This document shows, one piece after another, positions 1 through 7,429 of a stretch of DNA of 32,938 nt. The DNA is from DATGUN01 sp035301285 (lineage in GTDB: Bacteria > Bacillota > Bacilli > Bacillales > Amphibacillaceae), in the NCBI GenBank assembly GCA_035301285.1, contig DATGUN010000061.1, forward strand, positions 1-32,938, read 5' to 3'. Every line of letters begins with the position of its first letter. Position 1 is the stretch's first letter. Both the position numbers and the translations under genes were made by a program. The notes beneath the pieces were generated by a model. It was not told where the DNA came from. It did not search any database and saw only the letters and a program-made list of their open reading frames with translations.

Positions 1-84
1 TTTGTTCTCATTTCCCATAAAACAATAATGTAAGCCTTTTCTTTGGCAACGCCTTCAAGAAATATCATGAATGAAAGGAGCGTA

Positions 85-1278
85 ATGACAATCGAAAGTA
101 TCCAGGCAGACCCCAAATACATCAAATTCATCAATAAAAAACAAGTATTGCACTATATTCAACAGTATCAAGGGAAGTCCAGAGCTGAAATTGCCAAGGC
201 GCTTAGAATCAGTAAACCGACAGCCTCCAAAATCGTTGATGAGTTATTGCAGGAAGGCTGGATAAACGAAAGTGAGAGCACGGAAAAGAATTCATCCGGC
301 GGAAGGAAGCCGTTTCAACTTTATTTCAACCGAAATGCACAGTTCATCATGGGAATTGATATCGGTGGCACAACGGTTGAGATGGCCCTCGTTAACCTGG
401 AAGGGGAAATGATCGGTAAAATGTCCTTCCCGACGCAAACGTATTTACCGGATAATTTATTCGAAAAACTATCAAGATGTGTTTTCAGTCTGATCGCGGA
501 ACAAGCGATTGAACCATCGCAAATACTAGGCGTCGGAATTGGAGTCCCCGGCATGACCGATGTTGAAAAAGGAATCGTTATTGACGCACCCAGCCTTGGC
601 TGGAAGCAGTATCCTTTTAAGGAAAAAATGAAAAAGCTGCTCCCTTTCCCAATGTATATCGATAATGACGTGAATGTGGCGGCGCTTGGTGAACATTGGA
701 AAGGAGCCGGCAAGAACAAGGATAATATGTTGCAAGTAACGCTCGGAACCGGTATTGGCTGTGGTATTATCATTGATCGTCAGTTGTATCGGGGGACCAC
801 TTTTGCGGCTGGAGAAATCGGTTATATGGTAACGGATAAACATGCTGCGGAGAAAAAATATAATACCGCGTTTTCCGGATACGGATTCTTGGATAGTCAT
901 GTTGGCGGACCATCGATCACGGAACGGATGCTGAACATTTTAGATGCGGATCGGCAGTCTGAAGAGGAGTGGACAGCGAAGAAGGTGTTCGAGTTAGCGC
1001 TCGCCGGTGATGAAATATCGCTGGAAGTGGTCAATGATGCTTTATCTCATCTCGCATTTGCCTTGGTGAATGTGATCGCAATCATCAATCCACAATGTGT
1101 CGTGATCGGAGGCGGGATATCGAAGTCGCTTGATCCTTTTCTGCCAACAATTGAACAGACGATTAACGCACATATACCTGTTGAAACGGAAGTTGCCATA
1201 ACAAGACACGCTAATATATCTTTATTGGGATCCGCCTATTTGGTCTTGAATGAACACGATTCGATCTTGAAAGTATAA
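85..1278 (+). CDS. ROK-family transcriptional repressor without the zinc motif
   Basis: 397-aa sugar-responsive regulator of the XylR/NagC-type ROK family. Residues about 20-60 form a winged helix-turn-helix (SRAEIAKALRISKPTASKIV). The ROK sugar-kinase-like domain follows, with a nucleotide-binding-like GIDIGGTT near residue 92, IGVPG, the DNDVNVAALGE segment and GTGIGCG. The start at 85 is chosen because AAAGGAG lies 4 bases upstream; the upstream in-frame TTG at 43 and ATG at 67 have no ribosome site. Oddly, the family zinc site (GEIGH followed by CxCGxxGCxE) is missing: GEIGH is GEIGY and no cysteine cluster follows. It lies upstream of, and is co-directional with, the sulfatase/ABC importer genes and is probably their regulator (inference). 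Family assignment is firm; the ligand is unknown. Confidence 0.9.
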   Translation: MTIESIQADPKYIKFINKKQVLHYIQQYQGKSRAEIAKALRISKPTASKIVDELLQEGWINESESTEKNSSGGRKPFQLYFNRNAQFIMGIDIGGTTVEMALVNLEGEMIGKMSFPTQTYLPDNLFEKLSRCVFSLIAEQAIEPSQILGVGIGVPGMTDVEKGIVIDAPSLGWKQYPFKEKMKKLLPFPMYIDNDVNVAALGEHWKGAGKNKDNMLQVTLGTGIGCGIIIDRQLYRGTTFAAGEIGYMVTDKHAAEKKYNTAFSGYGFLDSHVGGPSITERMLNILDADRQSEEEWTAKKVFELALAGDEISLEVVNDALSHLAFALVNVIAIINPQCVVIGGGISKSLDPFLPTIEQTINAHIPVETEVAITRHANISLLGSAYLVLNEHDSILKV

Positions 1279-1398
1279 ATCTGGAAACTGAAGTGAATAT
1301 GATCCGGATATAAAATTATATATTCTGTGGGGGTAACGCCAAGAAATGATCTCCACCTAAATAGGGTTGTGAGGGCTTTAAAAGGGACTGTCGAACTG

Positions 1399-1418
1399 GA
1401 TTGATAAGACAATCAATC
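1399..1418. promoter_or_regulatory. Short inverted repeat upstream of yojF, possible operator
   Basis: A perfect 7-bp inverted repeat, GATTGAT and ATCAATC, with a 6-base spacer. It overlaps a TTGATA hexamer that could serve as a -35 element. There is no T-run, so it is not a terminator. It is a candidate operator for the ROK regulator encoded just upstream, but a 7-bp AT-rich dyad can arise by chance. Confidence 0.25.
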
Positions 1419-1540
1419 TACCAAACTATATCATCATTTTTCTGAAAAGTAGGGAGGCGTGTATATGCATCATACTCATTAAGTCTTGGCGGGTGAACAG
1501 CCGTATCGTTTCATTCCATAACATGTGAGGAGGAGAAGAC

Positions 1541-1900
1541 ATGCAACCAATCGAACAAAAAAAGATTCAGGAAAAGATTGATGAATTTTTGAATGAACGC
1601 ATTTATTTACACTTGGAGACATCCACTGGTTCTTATGTAGGGGTCCAACAGAAAGATACACTTCCTGCCTGCGCTTATATCCGGAATGGTGTCATCGAAT
1701 TTACGGAAGGAAAAATCGTTGAAAATGAAGGGTGGTACTCCGTAGGGCTCAAAATCGATGATGGATGGGTATATGCGGAGGGTTTGACCGATTGGGAAGT
1801 GACTGGAGACGGCAAATTGTTGCTCGGTGGTCATGATAAAGAAGGCAACCTGAAAATCGGGCTCGAACTGAGCAAGGAACCTTTTGATTGTGGGAAGTGA
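1541..1900 (+). CDS. yojF: YojF family protein (DUF1806), partner of BshB2
   Basis: 119-aa soluble protein resembling YojF/DUF1806 of Bacillus (YVGVQQ, WYSVGLKIDDGWVYAEGL). In Bacillus the gene sits directly before yojG/bshB2, as it does here. Its biochemical role is not established; pairing with the deacetylase suggests a helper in bacillithiol synthesis. The start is well supported by GAGGAGGAG ending 5 bases before the ATG. There is no signal peptide or membrane segment. It ends 111 bases before the bshB2 start. What is unusual is the position at the head of a sugar-transport and sulfatase gene run. Confidence 0.8.
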   Translation: MQPIEQKKIQEKIDEFLNERIYLHLETSTGSYVGVQQKDTLPACAYIRNGVIEFTEGKIVENEGWYSVGLKIDDGWVYAEGLTDWEVTGDGKLLLGGHDKEGNLKIGLELSKEPFDCGK

Positions 1901-2011
1901 GGGATTTTTCACGAGTCATAAGCTGAGGTGAAAGGCATGGCGGTGTGATGTTAGCGTTGAAGTTTACGTGACATGGAAGTAACAAGTGAAAACATATACG
2001 GAGGTGTCTGC

Positions 2012-2698
2012 ATGAGTGATAGAGTGTTAGCTGTTTTTCCGCATCCTGACGATGAATCGTTCGGGAAAGCCGGGACACTGATTAAACACGTTGAAGCAGG
2101 GGATGAGGTGACATTGATTTGCGCGACGATGGGTCAGATGGGGCGCCGTATGGGGAATCCGTTTTTTGCCAATCGTGAAACGCTCCCGGACATCCGGAAA
2201 AAGGAACTACAAGATGCCTGCGATGTTATCGGAATCAAGGATGTACGAATGTGGATGATGCAGGATAAAACATTGCAGTTCAGGGATCCAGCGTTTCTGG
2301 CAGATAAAATACAGGCGGTCATCAACGAAAAAAAGCCGACCATTCTTTATTCCTTTTATCCGAAGCATGGTGTCCACCCTGACCATGATTCATTGGCAGT
2401 TGCTGCTGCACTGGCGGTATCACGTATGCCTGAGGAAGAACGTCCCGTATTTTACGGATCGGCTTTTTCCAAGAATCATTTGGAGGTATTGGGCGAGGCA
2501 GATGTTGTCAATGACGTGTCTGACGTACTGGATGAAAAAATGGATGCGATGCGTGCACACCGTTCACAGTCAGAGTTGATAACCCTACCATTGGAACAAA
2601 AGATTGCAAAAGAACCTGATAAAAAAGCAGAGATTATGAAGCCATTTACGCAGGAAAAGTTTTGGATTTATCCGAGGCCACACGAACAAAGCAAGTAA
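2012..2698 (+). CDS. bshB2: Bacillithiol biosynthesis deacetylase BshB2 (PIG-L/LmbE family)
   Basis: 228-aa zinc-dependent LmbE/PIG-L deacetylase. The metal-binding PHPDDE motif lies at about residues 10-15 and the second HPDH motif near residue 120 (GVHPDHDSL). BshB enzymes remove the acetyl group from GlcNAc-malate in bacillithiol synthesis, and the preceding yojF-like gene favours the BshB2 assignment. The start at 2012 is used because GGAGGTG lies 5 bases upstream; an in-frame ATG at 1973 has no such site. The sugar-binding lipoprotein gene starts 28 bases downstream, which suggests co-transcription with the importer. An alternative role is deacetylation of an imported N-acetylated sugar. 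Confidence 0.85.
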   Translation: MSDRVLAVFPHPDDESFGKAGTLIKHVEAGDEVTLICATMGQMGRRMGNPFFANRETLPDIRKKELQDACDVIGIKDVRMWMMQDKTLQFRDPAFLADKIQAVINEKKPTILYSFYPKHGVHPDHDSLAVAAALAVSRMPEEERPVFYGSAFSKNHLEVLGEADVVNDVSDVLDEKMDAMRAHRSQSELITLPLEQKIAKEPDKKAEIMKPFTQEKFWIYPRPHEQSK

Positions 2699-2726
2699 AA
2701 AATTGATGAAGGGGAGGAATTTATCC

Positions 2727-4004
2727 ATGAAAAAGTATTTATTTGCGGCTGTTATGGCAGGACTCTTGTTTGTTACGGGTTGTTCAGGTGAATCAGGTGA
2801 TTCGGACAAAACGGAAATTACGTATTGGCAGTATACATTTCCGACAAAAGTAGATGAAATCGATAAAATCATCGAAGACTTTGAGGAAGAGAACCCGGAC
2901 ATCAAAGTGACGGCTCAAGACTTTCCGCATGATCAGTTCCAAAATAAAATTTTTGCAGCGATGAAGGCTGATGAAGGTCCGGATATCATGAATATCTATG
3001 ACGGGTGGATGGCGGAATTTGTCGATAGAGGCTATATCCAACCCATACGTGATGAGTTTATGACAGATGAAGAAATTGAAGATTATTATGTAGACATGGT
3101 GAAACCGAACAAGACCGATGGGGAATATTATACGTTGCCGATTGCGGTGAGGACCTTGGCCCTTTTCTATAACAAAGATATGTTTGAGGAAGCTGGTCTG
3201 GACCCCGATGATCCTCCCGAGACATGGGATGAGATGATAGAGTATGCAAAAGAAATGACAAAGGTTGATTCCGATGGCAAATATGAGCAAGAGGGATTTG
3301 GCTGGAACGTCGGTGGCCAAGGGCTCCATAATTTCCAACAAGTGCTGCTGCGCCAGTTTGGTGTTGAACCGTACAGTGAGGACGGGGAAGAAGTATTGTG
3401 GAACTCGGAGCAGGCCGGCTATGATGCGTTTGAATACTGGGTAGACATGACGAAGAAAGATAAAATCGGGGATAAGGATTTTGGAAATAGTTATCGTGAA
3501 GCATTTGTGAGTGGACTTGCAGGAATGATTGTCGATGGTTCATTTGCTATCGGCGATATCCAAGGCGGGGCAGACTTTGACTGGGGCGTGACGAAACTTC
3601 CGGTGATGGAAGAAGGTGGCGAAGAATCAAACTATGCCTCATATTGGACAAATGCAATCGCGGACGGTGTTGAAGGTGAAGAACTCGAAGCCAGTGAAAA
3701 GTTCCTTGAGTATTTGATCCAGGAAGATGTGCAGCGTGAGTGGTTGGAAAATGTGGGTGAAATGCCTGCAGCACAATCACTTGTGGAGGATGAAGAGTAT
3801 CAGGATGATGAAATCTATGGACCATTTATCGAAGGTCTGGAGCATGCACACGCTACATTCTTTGTGAACGCAGAGAAGGAACGTGACATCATGATGGAAA
3901 CGATTGATGAAATTTTACTTGAAGATGCACCATACGATGAAACATTTGATAAATTAGTCGATCAGATACAAGAAGTGCGTGATGAGTATTTCGATAAACA
4001 ATGA
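2727..4004 (+). CDS. Sugar ABC transporter substrate-binding lipoprotein
   Basis: 425-aa extracellular solute-binding protein of family 1 (MalE/UgpB type). The N-terminus is a lipoprotein signal peptide with lipobox VTGC, so the mature protein would be lipid-anchored at Cys21. The body shows family features such as ITYWQYTF, FEEENPDIKV, the YTLPIAVRTLALFYNKDMFEEAGLD segment (near residues 135-155) and PETWDEM. It is very rich in Asp/Glu, as expected for a surface protein of a halophile. GGGGAGG lies 9 bases before the chosen ATG. Two matching permease genes follow, separated by a strong hairpin. The ligand cannot be read from sequence; the nearby sulfatase suggests a sulfated saccharide. Confidence 0.9.
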   Translation: MKKYLFAAVMAGLLFVTGCSGESGDSDKTEITYWQYTFPTKVDEIDKIIEDFEEENPDIKVTAQDFPHDQFQNKIFAAMKADEGPDIMNIYDGWMAEFVDRGYIQPIRDEFMTDEEIEDYYVDMVKPNKTDGEYYTLPIAVRTLALFYNKDMFEEAGLDPDDPPETWDEMIEYAKEMTKVDSDGKYEQEGFGWNVGGQGLHNFQQVLLRQFGVEPYSEDGEEVLWNSEQAGYDAFEYWVDMTKKDKIGDKDFGNSYREAFVSGLAGMIVDGSFAIGDIQGGADFDWGVTKLPVMEEGGEESNYASYWTNAIADGVEGEELEASEKFLEYLIQEDVQREWLENVGEMPAAQSLVEDEEYQDDEIYGPFIEGLEHAHATFFVNAEKERDIMMETIDEILLEDAPYDETFDKLVDQIQEVRDEYFDKQ

Positions 4005-4015
4005 TAAAAATGACG

Positions 4016-4042
4016 GACATCAAGCCCTTATGGCTTGATGTC
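4016..4042 (+). promoter_or_regulatory. Intercistronic hairpin between binding-protein and permease genes
   Basis: A perfect 11-bp stem (GACATCAAGCC and GGCTTGATGTC) with a 5-base loop begins 11 bases after the stop of the binding-protein gene. It lacks a following T-run. By analogy with malE-malF type operons, it may protect the upstream mRNA from 3' exonucleases or partly end transcription, giving more binding protein than permease. The structure is seen directly; the function is inferred. Confidence 0.6.
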
Positions 4043-4061
4043 TGGTTTAAGGAGGATGGAT

Positions 4062-4985
4062 ATGGCTAAACAGATGGATCCTTCGAGTGGGAAGCAGGGT
4101 GGTTTGACGCTAAGGAAGAAGCGGGCGATCACAGCCTATTCGTTTTTACTGCTTCCAATCGTGTTTTATCTCGCTGTTCGAATCTTCCCGGCAATCCAGG
4201 CGCTCTCGATGTCATTTACGCCAGAAGAATCATCCGAGTTTACGCTCGAACATTATACTAAATTGATGCAAGACAGTGTGTTCTGGAAATCGGTCTTGAA
4301 TACCTTGTTGTATATGATCATCGTCGTTCCGCTGCAGATGGCATTCGGGCTTCTGATCGCAGCAGGCATTCAAGGTGTGACAAGATTGCGCTGGTTTTAT
4401 CGGATTGTTTTTTTCTTGCCTTATATGACTTCAATTGTAGCCATCAGCTGGGTCTGGCGTCTCATGTATGATCCGAATACCGGATTTCTCAATGAAATGC
4501 TCGGTTGGTTCGGGATTTCAGGAAAAGGCTGGCTGACTGATCCGAAATGGGCGTTGATTTCAGTCAGTATTGTGATTATCTGGCAGATGATGGGTTTCTG
4601 CATGCTGCTGTTTACAGCTGGTTTTCAGGTGATTCCAAGACAGTTATATGAAGCAGCGGAAATCGATGGTGCCAGTAAGTGGAAAAAGTTCTGGAAAATC
4701 ACATTTCCATTACTGAATCCAACGATTGTTTTCCTGGCGGTAATTGGCGTTATCCAGACACTGCAGACATTTACACAGATCGCCAACTTGACGGGCGGAA
4801 GTACTGGTGGAGGATTGGGTGGTCCACTCAACAGTACGATGAGTGTGGTTGTATATATGTATAACCAAGGGTTCCGTGACTACAATCTCCATTTTGCATC
4901 AGCAAGTACCGTGTTTTTGTTTGTCTTGATCATGATTGTTACATTGATACAGTTCCGCGTATTGAACAGGAGCTACAATTTATAA
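4062..4985 (+). CDS. Sugar ABC transporter permease (MalF/UgpA type)
   Basis: 307-aa inner-membrane permease of the MalF/UgpA class with about six hydrophobic helices; the first follows a basic N-terminal tail (RKKRAITAYSFLLLPIVFY). The cytoplasmic EAA loop that contacts the ATPase is clear (YEAAEIDGASKWKKFWKITF, about residues 205-224). The start at 4062 follows GGAGG with a 6-base spacing. Its partner permease begins 12 bases downstream of its stop. No ATP-binding subunit is encoded nearby, so a shared MsmX/UgpC-type ATPase encoded elsewhere is expected (family knowledge). Confidence 0.9.
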   Translation: MAKQMDPSSGKQGGLTLRKKRAITAYSFLLLPIVFYLAVRIFPAIQALSMSFTPEESSEFTLEHYTKLMQDSVFWKSVLNTLLYMIIVVPLQMAFGLLIAAGIQGVTRLRWFYRIVFFLPYMTSIVAISWVWRLMYDPNTGFLNEMLGWFGISGKGWLTDPKWALISVSIVIIWQMMGFCMLLFTAGFQVIPRQLYEAAEIDGASKWKKFWKITFPLLNPTIVFLAVIGVIQTLQTFTQIANLTGGSTGGGLGGPLNSTMSVVVYMYNQGFRDYNLHFASASTVFLFVLIMIVTLIQFRVLNRSYNL

Positions 4986-4997
4986 GGAGGGATGAAT

Positions 4998-5825
4998 GTG
5001 AAACGGCGTGGAGGTATAGGTAAATTCATCATACATCTCTTGCTCTTTAGTGGGATTATCGTTGTTGCATTTCCGTTTATATGGATGATCCTGTCTTCAT
5101 TGAAGAGTTTGACAGACTTCTATAATTTCTCGTTTTGGCCGGAAAAACTCGACTTCTCGGGATATAAATATGTATTCCAGGAAACAGACTTCATGCGCTG
5201 GTATTGGAACAGTTTTGTTGTCGCTATCATTGTAACGGTCAGTAATATCATATTCTGTTCGCTGATCGGCTATACATTGGCAAAATTCCGGTTCCGTGGT
5301 GCAAGGGCTATTTTTATTTTAATCTTGAGTACGATGATGATTCCGACAGAAATGCTTGTCATTCCATGGTATGTACTGAGCAGTGATTTTCATTGGATTG
5401 ACTCATATTGGGGCTTGATGTTCCCAGGTATGATGGAAGCTTTCGGTATATTCCTCATGCGGCAATTCATGGGTGATGTGCCAGATGATATCCTTGATGC
5501 TGCACGGATTGATGGCATGGGTGAATTCAAGATTTGGGCCCGTGTCGCTATGCCACAAGTGAAGCCCGCGATATCGGCACTCGGAATTATAACATTCCTC
5601 GGTAATTGGAACGCTTATCTATGGCCGGTCATCGTTACATCGAGTGAAAAGATGCGGACACTGCCCGTCGGGATTGCCATGTATGGAACGTCCGATGCCG
5701 GTGGGATCCAGTGGAACACCATCATGGCCATGAGTACGCTCACAGTTATACCGATGATCATCGTCTTTTTACTATTCCAGCGTCAAATCGTGGAAGGCAT
5801 TGCTTTATCAGGAACAAAAGGGTGA
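4998..5825 (+). CDS. Sugar ABC transporter permease (MalG/UgpE type)
   Basis: 275-aa permease of the MalG/UgpE class with about six membrane segments. It has the typical N-terminal FPFIWMILSSLKS segment and the EAA loop (LDAARIDGMGEFKIWARVAM, about residues 170-189). The start is taken as GTG at 4998, since AAGGAGG at 4984-4990 is 7 bases upstream of it but only 1 base from the ATG at 4992. It pairs with the preceding permease to form the translocation channel. The sulfatase start codon follows 43 bases after its stop, which points to one operon. Confidence 0.9.
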   Translation: MKRRGGIGKFIIHLLLFSGIIVVAFPFIWMILSSLKSLTDFYNFSFWPEKLDFSGYKYVFQETDFMRWYWNSFVVAIIVTVSNIIFCSLIGYTLAKFRFRGARAIFILILSTMMIPTEMLVIPWYVLSSDFHWIDSYWGLMFPGMMEAFGIFLMRQFMGDVPDDILDAARIDGMGEFKIWARVAMPQVKPAISALGIITFLGNWNAYLWPVIVTSSEKMRTLPVGIAMYGTSDAGGIQWNTIMAMSTLTVIPMIIVFLLFQRQIVEGIALSGTKG

Positions 5826-5868
5826 TGATGACATTGTTAAAATGAATGCTAAAAGAGGTGACTTCAGC

Positions 5869-7269
5869 ATGGATACAGATAAACAACAACCCAATGTTAT
5901 ATTTATCATGAGTGATGATCATGCGGCACATGCAATGAGTTGTTATGATAGTAAAATCAATGAAACTCCCAATCTAGACCGGATTGCTGATGAGGGTATG
6001 ATCTTTCATGATTGTTATTGTACGAACTCGATTTGCGCCCCGAGTCGTGCCGCCATTTTGACCGGGAAGTATAATCATCTTAATGGTGTACGAACATTGG
6101 GTGATACATTTGACGGCAGGCAGCAGACGATGCCGAAAATATTGCAGGAAAATGGTTATGAGACAGCGATCATCGGCAAGTGGCATTTGGGACACGGGGG
6201 TGTGAATGATCCGACTGGGTTTGATTATTGGAATGTACTGCCTGGCCAAGGAGATTACCATCATCCAAAAATGATTGAAATGGGCGAAGAAAACGTTCAT
6301 GAGGGGTATGTGACAGATATCATTACCGACAAAAGTATCGAATGGATGAAAAACAGGGATAACGATAAGCCGTTCATGTTGATGTGTCATCATAAGGCAC
6401 CACATCGACCGTGGCAGCCGGATGATAAACACGCCGATATGTATCATGATATCGATATACCGGAACCACCGACGTTCAATGATGATTATGCCAATCGGTC
6501 ACGAGCGGCTGAGATGGCCGCCATGCGGATCGAAAGCGATTTGAATGAGATCGACTTAAAGGTAGATCCGCCGGAAGGGCTGACAGATGCGGAATTGAAA
6601 AGTTGGAAATACCAACGTTATATCAAGGACTATCTGCGTTGTGTCGCATCCATTGATGACAATGTCGGGCGTTTGCTGGATTATTTGGATGAAGCCGGAT
6701 TGAGGGAAAATACAATTGTCGTCTATACGTCGGATCAAGGTTTTTTCTTGGGAGATCACGGGTGGTATGATAAACGATTCATGTATGATGAATCACTCAG
6801 GATGCCATTCATTGTTCGATATCCAAAGGAAATCCATCCCGGTTCAGCAACAGATGCCATGTCATTGAATGTCGACTTTGCGCCGACCTTTTTGGAATTT
6901 GCAGGTATCGATATCCCGAATGATATGCAAGGTGAAAGTCTAGTCCCCGTATTACGCGGAGAAACCCCGAGTGATTGGCGGACTTCCATGTATTACAGGT
7001 ATTGGGAACATATGAGTGAACCACATGAAGTATGTGCGCATTATGGTATCCGCACAGATCAATATAAATTGATTTATTACTATAATGAGGCGCTTGGTAT
7101 GAAGCGGGCTGTAGATGTGCCACTGGAGCCGGAGTGGGAGCTTTTTGACCTGACGGAAGATCCAATGGAAATGAATAATTGCTACAGCGATCCGGCATAT
7201 AAAAATGTCGTGAAAGAACTGAAGGACGAATTGTACCGATTAAAAAAAGAACTGAAAGATGACGATTAA
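5869..7269 (+). CDS. Cytoplasmic Cys-type sulfatase (S1 family)
   Basis: 466-aa type I sulfatase. The signature CAPSRAAILTG (about residues 58-68) carries the cysteine that is converted to formylglycine. Metal and substrate residues are visible in MSDDHA near the N-terminus, GKWHLG, and DQGFFLGDHGWYDKRF (about residues 288-303). There is no signal peptide, so it should act inside the cell on imported sulfated sugar. The start at 5869 is chosen from AAAGAGGTGA about 7 bases upstream. No formylglycine-generating enzyme or radical-SAM maturase lies in the window; one must exist elsewhere if the enzyme is active. Being 43 bases downstream of the permease links sulfatase and importer. The exact substrate is unknown. 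Confidence 0.9.
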   Translation: MDTDKQQPNVIFIMSDDHAAHAMSCYDSKINETPNLDRIADEGMIFHDCYCTNSICAPSRAAILTGKYNHLNGVRTLGDTFDGRQQTMPKILQENGYETAIIGKWHLGHGGVNDPTGFDYWNVLPGQGDYHHPKMIEMGEENVHEGYVTDIITDKSIEWMKNRDNDKPFMLMCHHKAPHRPWQPDDKHADMYHDIDIPEPPTFNDDYANRSRAAEMAAMRIESDLNEIDLKVDPPEGLTDAELKSWKYQRYIKDYLRCVASIDDNVGRLLDYLDEAGLRENTIVVYTSDQGFFLGDHGWYDKRFMYDESLRMPFIVRYPKEIHPGSATDAMSLNVDFAPTFLEFAGIDIPNDMQGESLVPVLRGETPSDWRTSMYYRYWEHMSEPHEVCAHYGIRTDQYKLIYYYNEALGMKRAVDVPLEPEWELFDLTEDPMEMNNCYSDPAYKNVVKELKDELYRLKKELKDDD

Positions 7270-7429
7270 ATCCGGGTCGGAGGGATGGAGATACTATTTT
7301 GCTACAGTGGCCGAGTTTCCCGTCGAAGTTCGAGCGAGGAGGGTTTACATCAGCCCTTTGACCCAGTTGAATAAACGTTAATGTATGTTAAACGAACGAC
7401 ATCAAATTTTGTCTCAAAGGAGGATTCGC

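Noticed and set aside
1279..1540. Insertion sequence remnant or riboswitch between the ROK gene and yojF
   Set aside because: No terminal repeats, transposase fragments or recognisable riboswitch core; only a 7-bp dyad and a mini-ORF were seen.
4625..4831. Minus-strand frames within the permease and other genes
   Set aside because: Antisense shadows of well-supported genes, without ribosome sites.
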